Of a DNA stretch of 64,000 nucleotides, positions 9,085 through 17,230 are shown piece after piece (position 1 is the stretch's first letter; each line of letters starts with the position of its first letter). The notes beneath the pieces are model-generated. The model was not told the DNA's origin and made no database searches. It saw nothing but the letters and a program-made list of their open reading frames with translations. Position numbers and translations under genes: made by a program. The stretch comes from Winkia neuii subsp. neuii DSM 8576 (lineage in GTDB: Bacteria; Actinomycetota; Actinomycetes; Actinomycetales; Actinomycetaceae): positions 62,001 to 126,000 of the forward strand of contig NZ_ATUW01000007.1 of the NCBI RefSeq assembly GCF_000420405.1, given 5' to 3'.

Positions 9085-9568
9085 CTTGCCTCGGAAATAC
9101 CACTGCAGTCGCAACGGCAGCTACGCCCTCGCCCCTACCAGTAAACCCAAGCCCGTCGGAAGTGGTAGCAGACACCGTAACCGGCGCCCCGAGCGCCCTC
9201 GACATAGCCGCGTTGCATTCCGCATACCGCCGCCCCATGCGCGGCTTGTTGCCAACCACCTGCACAGCCACGTTGCCAATCTGCAAACCGCTGGCCGCAA
9301 CCAGGCGCGCAACCTCGCCCAAAAAAGCCGCCCCAGAAGCACCCGCCCACTCAGGCCGGTCAGTTCCAAAATTAGAACCCAAATCCCCCAAGTCGGCAGC
9401 CTGCAGCACCGCGTCGCAAGCCGCATGAGCCGCCACATCCGCATCCGAATGCCCCTTTAAGCCGGGCCCCTCCCAACGCAAGCACGCCAACCACAGCTCG
9501 CACTCAGGGTCATCCGAAAACGCGTGCACATCGGTGGCCACGCCCACTCGCGGAATAATCATGGTCAT
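9065..9568 (-). CDS. ispF: 2-C-methyl-D-erythritol 2,4-cyclodiphosphate synthase
   Basis: Fifth enzyme of the MEP isoprenoid pathway, 167 residues, close to the usual 155-165. The start is placed at the ATG at 9568 (GGAA just upstream). A second ATG at 9562 is equally possible. [10 protein letters not shown] contains the metal-binding Asp-x-His, [10 protein letters not shown] the third ligand, and [16 protein letters not shown] the C-terminal substrate loop. The usual DIGxxFPDTD segment is modified here to [15 protein letters not shown]. It makes the cyclodiphosphate from the IspE product. In many actinobacteria it sits next to ispD; here a transporter gene on the other strand separates them. 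Confidence 0.93.
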   Translation of the reverse strand: MTMIIPRVGVATDVHAFSDDPECELWLACLRWEGPGLKGHSDADVAAHAACDAVLQAADLGDLGSNFGTDRPEWAGASGAAFLGEVARLVAASGLQIGNVAVQVVGNKPRMGRRYAECNAAMSRALGAPVTVSATTSDGLGFTGRGEGVAAVATAVVFPRQDGAQED

Positions 9569-9686
9569 GTTTCCAGCATAAACTAACCCGGCTCGCCCGT
9601 TCAGGGGCCGCAGCTGGAGGCCCAACTTTACCTGCAAATACCATCCAGTATTCCTACTGTTCAAGTATTCGTTATAGCCTGAATAA

Positions 9687-11006
9687 GTGTCTGAAAGAAC
9701 AGTAAGTAAAAAGCAGGTGGCGGCATGGGCCGCTTGGGACGCGGGTAGCGCCGGAATAAACGCAGTGGCTACCACCTTCGTGTTTAGCGTCTACCTAACC
9801 TCCGCAGGATTCGGCACCGAAAACCACACCACCCAAACCGTGTCTATCGGCATGGGCATAGCCGGGCTGCTCGTGGCACTTACTGCCCCAATCACAGGCC
9901 AACGAGCCGATCGCCGCGGCAAAGGAACCGCCTGGCTGGGAATATTCTCGATGATCGTGGTGGCTTCCCTGGCAGCCATGGCCTTCGTACGCCCCGCACC
10001 CGGATACCTTTACCTGGGGGTATTTCTGCTAGGGCTGGGCACGGTGTTTTCCGAATTCGCCTCTGTCAACTACTACGCAATGCTGCCGCGAGTTTCTACT
10101 CCCGCAACAGTGGGGCGCGTCTCCGGGCTAGGCTGGGCCTCCGGCTACTTCGCGGGCATTTTCCTGCTACTAATACTAAACTTTGGACTCATTTCTCAAG
10201 ATGCCTTCGTGCCCGTACCACGCCAGAACGGTTGGCCTATTCGCATTGCCATGCTGGTGGCCGCCGCCTGGTCGCTAGTGCTATACCTACCTGTCCTCAA
10301 AGCTGTTCCTGGCCGCGCCGTGCCCGGGGCCGAAAACATGGAGCGCGAATCTTTCCTCCAGTCCTACAAAAACCTGTGGGACACAGTAAAGACCTTGTAC
10401 CACAAATCGCCGCACCTGCTTTACTTCCTTTTCGCATCCGCAGTTTTCCGTGACGGTCTTTCCGGAGTGTTCACATACGGAGGCATGATCGCCGCAACTA
10501 CCTTTGGCTTTTCCTCCGCCGAAGTCTTGCTATTTGGGGTCGCTGCAAACGTGGTAGCTGGAATCTTCACCTTCGGCCTAGGCTACTTCGACGACAAATT
10601 CGGCCCTAAGACTTTGATGGTACTGTCCCTCACCTCGCTGGTGGGGGCCGCCCTCGCTATTTTCTTCCTCCACAACGGTGGCAAGGCCGTGTTCTGGGTA
10701 TTGGGCCTGTTCCTTTGCATTTGGGTGGGGCCGGCTCAATCTGCGTCGCGTTCCTTCTTGGCACGGCGCATTCCCGAGGGGAACGAGGGCGAGGTATTCG
10801 GCTTGTACCAAACTACAGGCCGTGCCGCCACCCCGCTCGCCCCCACCATGTTCGGGGTGTCCATCTGGATAGGCGGAAAAATCACCGGATTGCAGAACGC
10901 AACATACTTCGGCATCTTGGGCATTGGATTCGTGCTACTTGTTGGGCTGTTGTTGCTGCTCCCAGTTAGGGCAAAAGAAGCCCGCCTAGAGCACATTCGC
11001 CACTAA
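9687..11006 (+). CDS. MFS transporter, UMF1/Atg22-like
   Basis: Membrane protein of 439 residues with about 12 helices. The N-terminus after the GTG start includes [25 protein letters not shown], the UMF1-type opening. [11 protein letters not shown] is the cytoplasmic loop motif. Members are annotated as unknown major facilitators or vacuole-effluxer-like, and the substrate is not known. No ribosome site is visible. The sequence TTATAG at 9671-9676 lies 10 bases before the GTG, so the mRNA may be leaderless or nearly so. The gene sits between ispF and ispD on the opposite strand, as if inserted into the usual carD-ispD-ispF run. Confidence 0.82.
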   Translation: MSERTVSKKQVAAWAAWDAGSAGINAVATTFVFSVYLTSAGFGTENHTTQTVSIGMGIAGLLVALTAPITGQRADRRGKGTAWLGIFSMIVVASLAAMAFVRPAPGYLYLGVFLLGLGTVFSEFASVNYYAMLPRVSTPATVGRVSGLGWASGYFAGIFLLLILNFGLISQDAFVPVPRQNGWPIRIAMLVAAAWSLVLYLPVLKAVPGRAVPGAENMERESFLQSYKNLWDTVKTLYHKSPHLLYFLFASAVFRDGLSGVFTYGGMIAATTFGFSSAEVLLFGVAANVVAGIFTFGLGYFDDKFGPKTLMVLSLTSLVGAALAIFFLHNGGKAVFWVLGLFLCIWVGPAQSASRSFLARRIPEGNEGEVFGLYQTTGRAATPLAPTMFGVSIWIGGKITGLQNATYFGILGIGFVLLVGLLLLLPVRAKEARLEHIRH

Positions 11007-11117
11007 GGCTGACTCTGCAGGCGGTGGACAAGTTCGGCCTGGATGAGGCACACTTCATTTTGCAGAAAGCATGTAGTTTGACCGAAGTACGCCCGCTGGG
11101 GCGCGTTTCGAGGAGCT

Positions 11118-11969
11118 CTACTTATCTAGGTCTTTTGTAACGCAGGTGCCGGGTGCAACCCGACTGGCGGCTACAGCCTCGGCTAGCCGTAAATCTAGGG
11201 GCACAGTAATTTTGAACGAAAGCGAATCACCGCGCACCAGCACCAGCTTCGCTCCCACCGCCTGTGCTATAGCCCCGTCGTCGGTAAATGTAGATACGTC
11301 ACCTACCTGCCGGTATGCACGGCGTATGAAACCCGCGTCAAAGCCTTGCGGAGTCTGCATGGCGCGCAGCTGAGCCCTATCGACGAGGGCGCCCGCCTGC
11401 TCTGCGCCAGGCTCTACCGTTGAGTCTGTGCCACTTTCACTGCCGGGGCTTACCTGCCGAATGGTGTCGGTAACCGCAACGGCCGGAATAACAGCCTGCG
11501 CTCCAGCTTCCAGCTGGCTAACTACTCTGCGCAAAACTGCGGCAGGGGTAAACGGGCGAGCAGCATCGTGAATTAGCAAAATAGGATCGCCACTTACTTC
11601 CTGTTGCACACCACTTACACTATTGCCGCTAGCATCGCCCGCACCCCCAGCAAAGCCGCTTTCCCCAGTGCCACCTGTAGGCCACAACTCATCTTGGCTT
11701 ACGCAAGCAATACCCGCACGCACCGAGGACTGGCGGTCAATTCCCCCTGCAACAACTTGTACTTGGGGGCCGGCAAGTTCCTGGAATCGGCTAACCCAGT
11801 TTGCGGGTGCGGTTACGCAGATCCGCTGCACTTGCGGGTCTGCCAGGAAAATATCCAGTGCACGGCTGAGCATTGCGCGCCCCGCCACTTGAACTAGTGC
11901 CTTGGGCCCACCGCACCCCAGCCGTGTCCCTGATCCGGCGGCAGTGACTACCGCCCAGATGGGCCGCAC
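11118..11969 (-). CDS. ispD: 2-C-methyl-D-erythritol 4-phosphate cytidylyltransferase
   Basis: Third enzyme of the MEP pathway; it transfers CMP to methylerythritol phosphate. The start is placed at GTG 11969, four bases after the carD stop, so the protein begins VRPIWAVVTAAGSGTRLG. The frame is open upstream within carD, but that is an overlap artefact. Motifs are GSGTRLGCGGPKALV (nucleotide loop and lysine), LIHDAARPFT, VTDTIR, QTPQGFD and FTDDGAIAQ. At 283 residues it is longer than the usual 230-240, because of two Gly/Ser/Glu-rich insertions (about residues 95-130 and 180-205) between core strands. All key residues are kept, so it should be active. Probably co-transcribed with carD. Confidence 0.92.
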   Translation of the reverse strand: MRPIWAVVTAAGSGTRLGCGGPKALVQVAGRAMLSRALDIFLADPQVQRICVTAPANWVSRFQELAGPQVQVVAGGIDRQSSVRAGIACVSQDELWPTGGTGESGFAGGAGDASGNSVSGVQQEVSGDPILLIHDAARPFTPAAVLRRVVSQLEAGAQAVIPAVAVTDTIRQVSPGSESGTDSTVEPGAEQAGALVDRAQLRAMQTPQGFDAGFIRRAYRQVGDVSTFTDDGAIAQAVGAKLVLVRGDSLSFKITVPLDLRLAEAVAASRVAPGTCVTKDLDK

Positions 11970-11973
11970 CGGC

Positions 11974-12507
11974 TTATTCTTCTTCCTTCGCTTCTTCCTT
12001 AGCCTGCGCCTGCAGCGTGGGATCAGATTCCGCCAAAATCTTGTCCAATTGCGCGGTAGCTTCTTCCTCGTTGGTGTCGCGAGCCAAAGCAAGCTCAGAA
12101 ATCAGAATCTGACGTGCCTTGGCAAGCATACGTTTTTCACCAGCAGAAAGCCCCTTTTCGTTGTCGCGGCGCGACAGATCGCGAACTACTTCAGCCACAC
12201 GCACAATGTCGCCGGTGGCAATCTTTTCGACGTTCGCCTTGTACCGGCGCGACCAGTTGGTAGGTTCTTCGGTATTTTGTTCCATTAGAACCTGGTGGAC
12301 TTCTTTGAGGCCCTTCTGATCCACCACGTCGCGTACGCCGACCATCTCGCAATTTTCGGCAGGAACCTGGATGGTCAGATCGCCCTGCGCCACGCGCAAC
12401 GTCAAATAAAGTTTTTCTTCGCCCTTGAGCATGCGAGTCGATACGTCTTCGATCACGGCCGCACCGTGGTGCGGGTATACGACTGTTTCGCCAACTTCAA
12501 AGGTCAT
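11974..12507 (-). CDS. carD: CarD-family RNA polymerase-binding regulator
   Basis: CarD/CdnL-type protein of 177 residues. The N-terminal [22 protein letters not shown] is the RNA polymerase-interacting Tudor-like domain. The C-terminal half is helical, with [13 protein letters not shown], including the tryptophan that stabilises the open promoter complex in mycobacterial CarD. The tail is acidic (EEAKEEE). It stimulates open-complex formation at housekeeping promoters, including rRNA. AGGGGC precedes the ATG by about 8 bases, and a TAGAAT -10 candidate lies at 12542-12547 (minus strand). ispD follows after four bases, the arrangement common in actinobacteria. Confidence 0.95.
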   Translation of the reverse strand: MTFEVGETVVYPHHGAAVIEDVSTRMLKGEEKLYLTLRVAQGDLTIQVPAENCEMVGVRDVVDQKGLKEVHQVLMEQNTEEPTNWSRRYKANVEKIATGDIVRVAEVVRDLSRRDNEKGLSAGEKRMLAKARQILISELALARDTNEEEATAQLDKILAESDPTLQAQAKEEAKEEE

Positions 12508-12645
12508 TTTCTAGCCCCTTAACCATAGTTTTTAGGCCTCCATTCTAACATGCGCGTAAATTTCGAACCCTCTATTTTTGCGGTTATCGCTGCGGGCAAA
12601 CGGGCCTGGCGAACGCGGTTTCCGCCCCCGCCCCCTCGACGGAGC

Positions 12646-13368
12646 CTAGTCGGTACCGCCCTCGGACTTGGCGGGGTGGCTATTGGCCCTGGGGGTAGCA
12701 ATCTTGTAGCCCAACCCGCGTACAGTTAGCAGCAGTTTTGGCTTGGAGGGATTGCGTTCAATGTGCGAGCGGACGCGTTTGATGTGCACATCTAGAGTTT
12801 TGGTATCGCCTATAAAGTTTGCACCCCAAAGTCGATCCAGTATTTGCCCGCGGGTGAGGACGCGGTCCCGGTTTCGCATTAGAAGTTCAAGCAGTTCGAA
12901 CTCGCGCAAGGGCATGGTTACCTCTTTGCGCCCGACCAGCACTTGGTGCCGTTCTACGTCCATGCGCACGTGGCCGACTTTGAGCACTTCGGATTCTATG
13001 GAGTCCCCGCCTCCCCGCCGCAGCACCGCTTTGATGCGCGCAGCGAGTTCGCGGTAGGAATACGGCTTGGACACGTAGTCGTCGGCCCCAACTTCGAGCC
13101 CGACCACGCGGTCCACCACATCGTCGCGGGCCGTAAGCATAATGATCGGCACCGAGGACGTTTTGCGGATTGTCCGGCACACTTCAACCCCGTCGACACC
13201 AGGAAGCATTAGGTCCAATACGACTAGGTCAATGTTATTTGCCGAAAATTCTTTGAGGGCGGTTTCCCCATCCTCACAACCGATTACCTGGTAGCCGTCT
13301 TTTTCCAGGTTGAAGGTCAGTGGTTCCAAAAAGTTCGGTTCGTCCTCTACCACCATGATCGTGACCAT
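12646..13368 (-). CDS. regX3: OmpR-type response regulator, RegX3-like
   Basis: Two-domain regulator of 240 residues. The receiver has VVEDEP and Asp52 in VLDLMLPGVDG as the phospho-acceptor, with a T and K in the expected switch positions. The C-terminal winged helix ends with RGLGYKI. The ATG has GGAGGGG about 8 bases upstream. With the SenX3-type kinase directly upstream, phoU divergent and gpm nearby, the synteny is that of the mycobacterial phosphate-sensing SenX3-RegX3 system. It should bind the PHO-box-like repeats between senX3 and phoU (inference). MtrA is an alternative by domain type but does not fit the neighbours. Confidence 0.9.
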   Translation of the reverse strand: MVTIMVVEDEPNFLEPLTFNLEKDGYQVIGCEDGETALKEFSANNIDLVVLDLMLPGVDGVEVCRTIRKTSSVPIIMLTARDDVVDRVVGLEVGADDYVSKPYSYRELAARIKAVLRRGGGDSIESEVLKVGHVRMDVERHQVLVGRKEVTMPLREFELLELLMRNRDRVLTRGQILDRLWGANFIGDTKTLDVHIKRVRSHIERNPSKPKLLLTVRGLGYKIATPRANSHPAKSEGGTD

Positions 13369-13416
13369 GGAATGTGCCCCTCCTTTGTTGGCGCTGCCGC
13401 GTTTGGCACCGCTGCG

Positions 13417-14556
13417 TTAGTTTTGGCTGCCGCTAAGTTCTGAAGCCTCCGGCAATACAAGAGTAAATGTAGATCCGGCTCCTTCGGTAGACCAGCAGGT
13501 CACGGTGCCTCTGTGCTGGGCGGCAATGTGCTTGACTATGGACAACCCCAATCCTGTTCCGCCGGTTTGCCGGGACCTTGCTTTGTCCACTCGGTAGAAT
13601 CTTTCGAAAATTCGGTTTCGCGCTGAGGCGGGTATGCCTATGCCGCGATCGACTACTGCGATTCGGACCAAGTCGTCCTCGACTTTGGCGGATACGGATA
13701 CGGGCGTGTTGGGTTCAGAATAGCGGATTGCGTTGTCGACTAGGTTGCGAACGGCGGTTACGAGTTGGTCGCGGTTTCCGTAGACGCGCGCGTAGCAGGG
13801 TTCGCCCACCTTTAGGGTGACGCCGGCGTTTTCGGCCAGTATTTTGCAGCGGTCGGTGGCCTCACGCACTACAGAGTCGACGGTTACGGCGATGCCTTTA
13901 CTTAGGGGGTCTTCGACAGATATGCGCGACAGGTCCATAATGTCACGCACTAGAGAAACTAGCCTGTCCGTTTCTTTTTCGAGGTTCTTTGAAAAGTGGG
14001 CGACGGCTTTAGGGTCGTCGGCGTTTTCGCGAATTGTTTCGGTAAGTAGGCGGATGGCTCCCACAGGGGTTTTTAGTTCGTGGGAGACGTTGGCGGTGAA
14101 GTCGACGCGCATATCTTGGACGCGTTCCGCGGCGGAAACGTCGTTTATTAGGATGAGGACGTGCCCGTGCGCCATGGGGGCCACCCGGATTTGCAGCCTC
14201 AAGGGGGTAGAGGGGCGCCCCCCGCGTTCGGCGGTTAGTGTACGTTCACTTACTCGCCCTTGAGCACGCAATTCGCTGACGTCGCGCAGCAGTTCTTCGT
14301 TCACCAGTTTGTCGTTGCGGATAAAGCCGTAGGCGAGGGCGGAGGCGCCAGCGCGCACCACCCTGTTTTGCCTGTCGAGGACGATTGCAGAACCTGGAAT
14401 TACCGCCAGTACCGAAAGCACATCCGAAGATAGTACGGGGCGTTCAACTTCTACGGGTTTTTGGCGGGATTTTTCGGATACCATGTATGCGACCATCGAG
14501 CCTACTCCCACAGTGAGGCCGAGTAGCGCCGCAAGTATGGTTACGCCTAAGCTCAT
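13417..14556 (-). CDS. senX3: Sensor histidine kinase, SenX3-like
   Basis: Membrane kinase of 379 residues: one or two N-terminal membrane spans (residues about 4-25), a PAS-like domain (about 45-140), the dimerisation domain with His159 in FTANVSHELKTP, and an ATPase domain with N, G1 (VVDRGIGIP), F and G2 (TGGTGLGLSIVKH) boxes. It phosphorylates the adjacent RegX3-like protein; the genes are 48 bases apart. No ribosome site is visible. TATGTT at 14563-14568 (minus strand) lies 6 bases from the ATG, suggesting a leaderless mRNA. Phosphate sensing through the Pst/PhoU complex is the family role; no pst genes are in the window. Confidence 0.9.
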   Translation of the reverse strand: MSLGVTILAALLGLTVGVGSMVAYMVSEKSRQKPVEVERPVLSSDVLSVLAVIPGSAIVLDRQNRVVRAGASALAYGFIRNDKLVNEELLRDVSELRAQGRVSERTLTAERGGRPSTPLRLQIRVAPMAHGHVLILINDVSAAERVQDMRVDFTANVSHELKTPVGAIRLLTETIRENADDPKAVAHFSKNLEKETDRLVSLVRDIMDLSRISVEDPLSKGIAVTVDSVVREATDRCKILAENAGVTLKVGEPCYARVYGNRDQLVTAVRNLVDNAIRYSEPNTPVSVSAKVEDDLVRIAVVDRGIGIPASARNRIFERFYRVDKARSRQTGGTGLGLSIVKHIAAQHRGTVTCWSTEGAGSTFTLVLPEASELSGSQN

Positions 14557-14616
14557 TACTCAAACATACGCTATAGCACGACGAAGTGACGAATGTAACT
14601 GTAGGATTAACCCATT

Positions 14617-14671
14617 GTTCACTTAGATACTCACTTCAGTTCACTGCGCACTGGTTAAGTACACGGTGAAC
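14617..14671. promoter_or_regulatory. PHO-box-like direct repeats between senX3 and phoU
   Basis: Three abutting 11-base units: GTTCACTTAGA (14617-14627), TACTCACTTCA (14628-14638) and GTTCACTGCGC (14639-14649). They resemble the direct repeat units bound by PhoP/RegX3-type regulators in actinobacteria. An inverted copy GGTGAAC is at 14665-14671, and GTTACATTCGT is found on the minus strand just upstream of senX3 (14589-14599). The layout suggests RegX3 control of both divergent genes (inference). Confidence 0.6.
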
Positions 14672-14694
14672 GATTAGAGCTTAAGAGGAGCCCC

Positions 14695-15369
14695 ATGCGT
14701 CAAGAATTTGTTGCTCAGATGGATACCTTGGATCAGGACTTGCTGCGCATGTCCCGTTACGTGCGCCGCGCTATTGAGCGTGCTATCGAGGCGATGGATA
14801 CGTGCGACGTGGTGGTTGCTGAGCAGACCATTGACGCCGACGACCGCATTGACGAGCTCGCCGACCACGTAGACGACCAGTGTCTGCAGCTACTGGCCTT
14901 GCAAGCTCCGGTTGCCACCGACTTGCGCATTGTTATTACGTCGATGCGCGTATCGCAAACCTTAGAGCGCATGGGCGATTTAGCTCGTCACATTGCCCAG
15001 ATCGTGCGACAGTCTCACCCCCACAAGCCTGCCCCAGAACCCATTCAGCAGAAGATCGATCAGATGGCCGAACTAGTGGTCCAGGCAGCGCGCAACGTAG
15101 TGGACGCGCTCACCGATAGGGACATAAAGTTGGCGGGGCGCATTCAAGACGAGGACGACAAGATTGACGATCTGGAAATCGAGATAAACAAGTTAGCCTT
15201 GGACGAATCCATTGAATTGACTCGCCCCCAACTGTCTAACGTACTGATGCTCGCTCGCTTCTTGGAACGTTTTGGCGACCACGCCACCTCGGTTGCACGC
15301 CGACTGGCGTTCCAAATTCAGGGCATCGCGGTGGCACACGCGCAGGACTTTTCAACCACGCAAGAATAA
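14695..15369 (+). CDS. phoU: Phosphate uptake regulator PhoU
   Basis: Cytoplasmic all-helical protein of 224 residues made of two PhoU three-helix repeats. The repeated acidic metal-binding signatures are DADDRIDELADHVDDQC (about residues 50-66) and DEDDKIDDLEIEINK (about 150-165). The ATG follows AGAGGAG by five bases. PhoU links the Pst transporter to the SenX3-type kinase and keeps the system off when phosphate is plentiful. It is divergent from senX3 across the PHO-box-like repeats and ends at a bidirectional terminator shared with gpm. Confidence 0.95.
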   Translation: MRQEFVAQMDTLDQDLLRMSRYVRRAIERAIEAMDTCDVVVAEQTIDADDRIDELADHVDDQCLQLLALQAPVATDLRIVITSMRVSQTLERMGDLARHIAQIVRQSHPHKPAPEPIQQKIDQMAELVVQAARNVVDALTDRDIKLAGRIQDEDDKIDDLEIEINKLALDESIELTRPQLSNVLMLARFLERFGDHATSVARRLAFQIQGIAVAHAQDFSTTQE

Positions 15370-15399
15370 CTAGACTGACTCCCCCCAGGGGTGGGGACA

Positions 15400-15435
15400 A
15401 AATTAGGGCCGGGAAATTTATCCCGGCCCTAATTT
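15400..15435. terminator. Bidirectional terminator between phoU and gpm
   Basis: Perfect 15-base arms AAATTAGGGCCGGGA (15400-15414) and TCCCGGCCCTAATTT (15421-15435) with a 6-base loop. The A and T flanks give a U-run in both directions, serving the convergent genes. Confidence 0.9.
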
Positions 15436-15445
15436 CTGGCTAAAC

Positions 15446-16183
15446 TTACTTGCCCTGGTTGGCTACGGCCTCGATCTTGGCTTGGGCGTCAGGATCTAGA
15501 TAGGTGCCACCGGCCTTGACTGGCTTCAAGGTTTCTTCGTCTAATTCGTAGTAAAGGGGCACCCCGGTAGGAATGTTCAACCCAGAAATTTCCTCGTCGG
15601 AAATATTGTCTAGGTGCTTTACTAGTGCACGCAGCGAGTTGCCATGGGCAGCCACGAGCACCGTCTTGCCGGTTTTTACCGCGGGCACGATAGTTTCTTC
15701 CCAGTACGGCAGCAGCCGCTCAAGCACATCCTTGAGGCACTCAGTGGTAGGAATGGGCTCGCCCGCATAGCGCGAATCCTTGTCCTGGCTGAATTCGCTG
15801 CCCAGCTCGATCTGCGGCGGCGGATTGTCGTAGGAGCGCCGCCACTGCATGAACTGTTCTTCGCCGTATTCGTCGCGAATTTCTTTCTTGTTCTTTCCCT
15901 GCAACGCCCCGTAGTGACGTTCGTTTAGCCGCCAACTGCGTTGGACCGGAATCCAGTGCCGGTCGCAAGCATCTAGCGCCAGATTTGCAGTAGAGATAGC
16001 CCTGCGCAGCATGGAGGTGAATAGCAGCTCGGGAAGGATGCCCTCCTTCTTTAGGAGTTCCCCGCCGTGCACGGCCTCTTCGCGACCGGTTTGCGACAAC
16101 GGCACGTCTACCCAACCAGTAAATAGGTTTTTCGCGTTCCATTCGCTCTGCCCGTGGCGGAGCAACACTAGCTTATAAGTCAT
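15446..16183 (-). CDS. gpmA: 2,3-bisphosphoglycerate-dependent phosphoglycerate mutase
   Basis: Glycolytic enzyme interconverting 3- and 2-phosphoglycerate, 245 residues, the normal size. [20 protein letters not shown] contains the phospho-accepting His10. [24 protein letters not shown] and [14 protein letters not shown] carry the other active-site residues. AAAGGA precedes the ATG. Its position next to senX3/regX3/phoU follows the actinobacterial order. It lies 70 bases downstream of lsr2 on the same strand, with a small CTGCA-TTAG-TGCAG hairpin between them. Confidence 0.96.
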   Translation of the reverse strand: MTYKLVLLRHGQSEWNAKNLFTGWVDVPLSQTGREEAVHGGELLKKEGILPELLFTSMLRRAISTANLALDACDRHWIPVQRSWRLNERHYGALQGKNKKEIRDEYGEEQFMQWRRSYDNPPPQIELGSEFSQDKDSRYAGEPIPTTECLKDVLERLLPYWEETIVPAVKTGKTVLVAAHGNSLRALVKHLDNISDEEISGLNIPTGVPLYYELDEETLKPVKAGGTYLDPDAQAKIEAVANQGK

Positions 16184-16253
16184 ACTTTTATCCTTTCACG
16201 CTCTGGGCACGTTTGAGCGAGGACTAATGGCTCAACTGCACTAATGCAGCGAA

Positions 16254-16577
16254 CTACTTTTCAACTTCCTTAGCGTAGCGATCGCGAATCTCGACTGGGA
16301 TACGGCCGCGATCGGGAACATCGAGGCCCTTCTCGCGTGCCCACTCGCGAATTTCAGCGGCCTTGGTCTTACCCTTTACTGCGGTACCGGAACGGCGGCG
16401 TCCACCGGTGCGGCGGCCAGCGTCGACCCAGGGCTGAATTAGATCTTGGAATTTCTTCGCGTTCGCTTCAGACAAATCGATCTCGTATTGCACGCCCTGA
16501 TATCCGAACTGAACAGTGGATGCAGCCTGCGAGCCGTCAATGTCGTCGAGCAGAATTGTTTTTACCATCTTGGCCAT
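16254..16577 (-). CDS. lsr2: Lsr2 nucleoid-associated protein
   Basis: Small DNA-bridging protein of 107 residues. The N-terminal dimerisation domain covers residues about 1-60. A basic linker GRRTGGRRRSG leads to the C-terminal DNA-binding domain (AAEIREWAREKGLDVPDRGRIP). The RGR near the end is the AT-hook-like element that enters the minor groove of AT-rich DNA. Lsr2 silences horizontally acquired AT-rich genes and shapes the chromosome. AGGAG lies about 9 bases before the ATG. A promoter with TTGCAT (16637-16642) and TATACG (16615-16620) on the minus strand, 16 bases apart, is plausible. Confidence 0.96.
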   Translation of the reverse strand: MAKMVKTILLDDIDGSQAASTVQFGYQGVQYEIDLSEANAKKFQDLIQPWVDAGRRTGGRRRSGTAVKGKTKAAEIREWAREKGLDVPDRGRIPVEIRDRYAKEVEK

Positions 16578-16815
16578 AATTATGTACTCCTAGTAGGTTT
16601 CGGGTCACTCACACCGTATAACGATTTTTTCCTTTGATGCAATAGATAATGAATCTTAGAAAAGGTTTTCTTTTCGTTGCAAATTTCCCCTTTCACAGGG
16701 ACGAGGGCGGAGCCTTCTAGGTAATTCTCAGCTTCGACTTCTTGCACATTAGAAATTACTAATCGTTCCTGCGCGGCGCTGAGCACACCTAATACATCCC
16801 ATCTGCCCCATTTTA

Positions 16816-16836
16816 AAGGTAAGGTTAGGTGAACTT
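16816..16836 (+). promoter_or_regulatory. AGGTAAGGTTAGG motif before the RAM-domain gene
   Basis: AAAGGTAAGGTTAGGTGAAC lies 13-33 bases upstream of the start. The 13-base core is repeated on the minus strand at the start of the giant protease gene (34187-34212). Its AGGTAAGG part resembles one half of DtxR/IdeR iron boxes, but the second half-site is missing. Confidence 0.4.
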
Positions 16837-16848
16837 TTAGGAGGCTTA

Positions 16849-17127
16849 ATGCTTACTGCAATCGTCATGCTCAACATAACGCCAGCCAAGATCACCGGCG
16901 TGGGCAAAAAGGTAGCTGCCATCGACGGCGTAGCTGAAGTTTACTCAACCACTGGCGAGGCAGATCTTATTGCCATTGTTCGAGTCGCCAGCCACGACGA
17001 CATCGCGAATGTTATTTCCGATCAGATTGCAAAGGTCGACGGCGTGGAAAAACTAATTACCCATCTAGCCTTCCGCACTTACTCGCGCGAGGATCTAGAC
17101 GCCGCCTTCGACATCGGACTCGACTGA
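16849..17127 (+). CDS. Stand-alone Lrp/AsnC ligand-binding (RAM) domain protein
   Basis: Protein of 92 residues made only of the AsnC-type effector domain: MLTAIVMLNITPAKI, VAEVYSTTGEADLIAIVRV and DGVEKLITHLAF are the beta-alpha-beta-beta-alpha-beta pattern with the glycine-aspartate ligand turn. It has no helix-turn-helix, so it cannot bind DNA by the usual Lrp route. AGGAGG lies 5 bases before the ATG. Such proteins are widespread in actinobacteria and may sense amino acids or assemble with full-length Lrp proteins, but the function here is unknown. Monocistronic. Confidence 0.9.
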   Translation: MLTAIVMLNITPAKITGVGKKVAAIDGVAEVYSTTGEADLIAIVRVASHDDIANVISDQIAKVDGVEKLITHLAFRTYSREDLDAAFDIGLD

Positions 17128-17195
17128 CCTCTGCACACTCAGGTATCCGCCACCTGGTAGAACATTCTACAGTGTCAGATCTCTCAACTGCGCTA

Positions 17196-17224
17196 TTGCA
17201 CTGAGTGCAACGCCAGCGTAGAGT
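17196..17224 (+). promoter_or_regulatory. Palindromic operator and promoter of the TetR-MmpL pair
   Basis: A perfect 15-base palindrome TTGCACTGAGTGCAA lies at 17196-17210. Its first six bases could serve as a -35 (TTGCAC), 17 bases before a TAGAGT -10 (17219-17224). The GTG start at 17231 would then be at or next to the transcription start, giving a leaderless mRNA. A dimeric TetR bound here would block its own promoter. Confidence 0.55.
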
Positions 17225-17230
17225 CTTCCC

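Noticed and set aside
16580-16786. 68-codon minus-strand frame before lsr2
   Set aside because: It covers the lsr2 promoter and has no ribosome site or recognisable motif.
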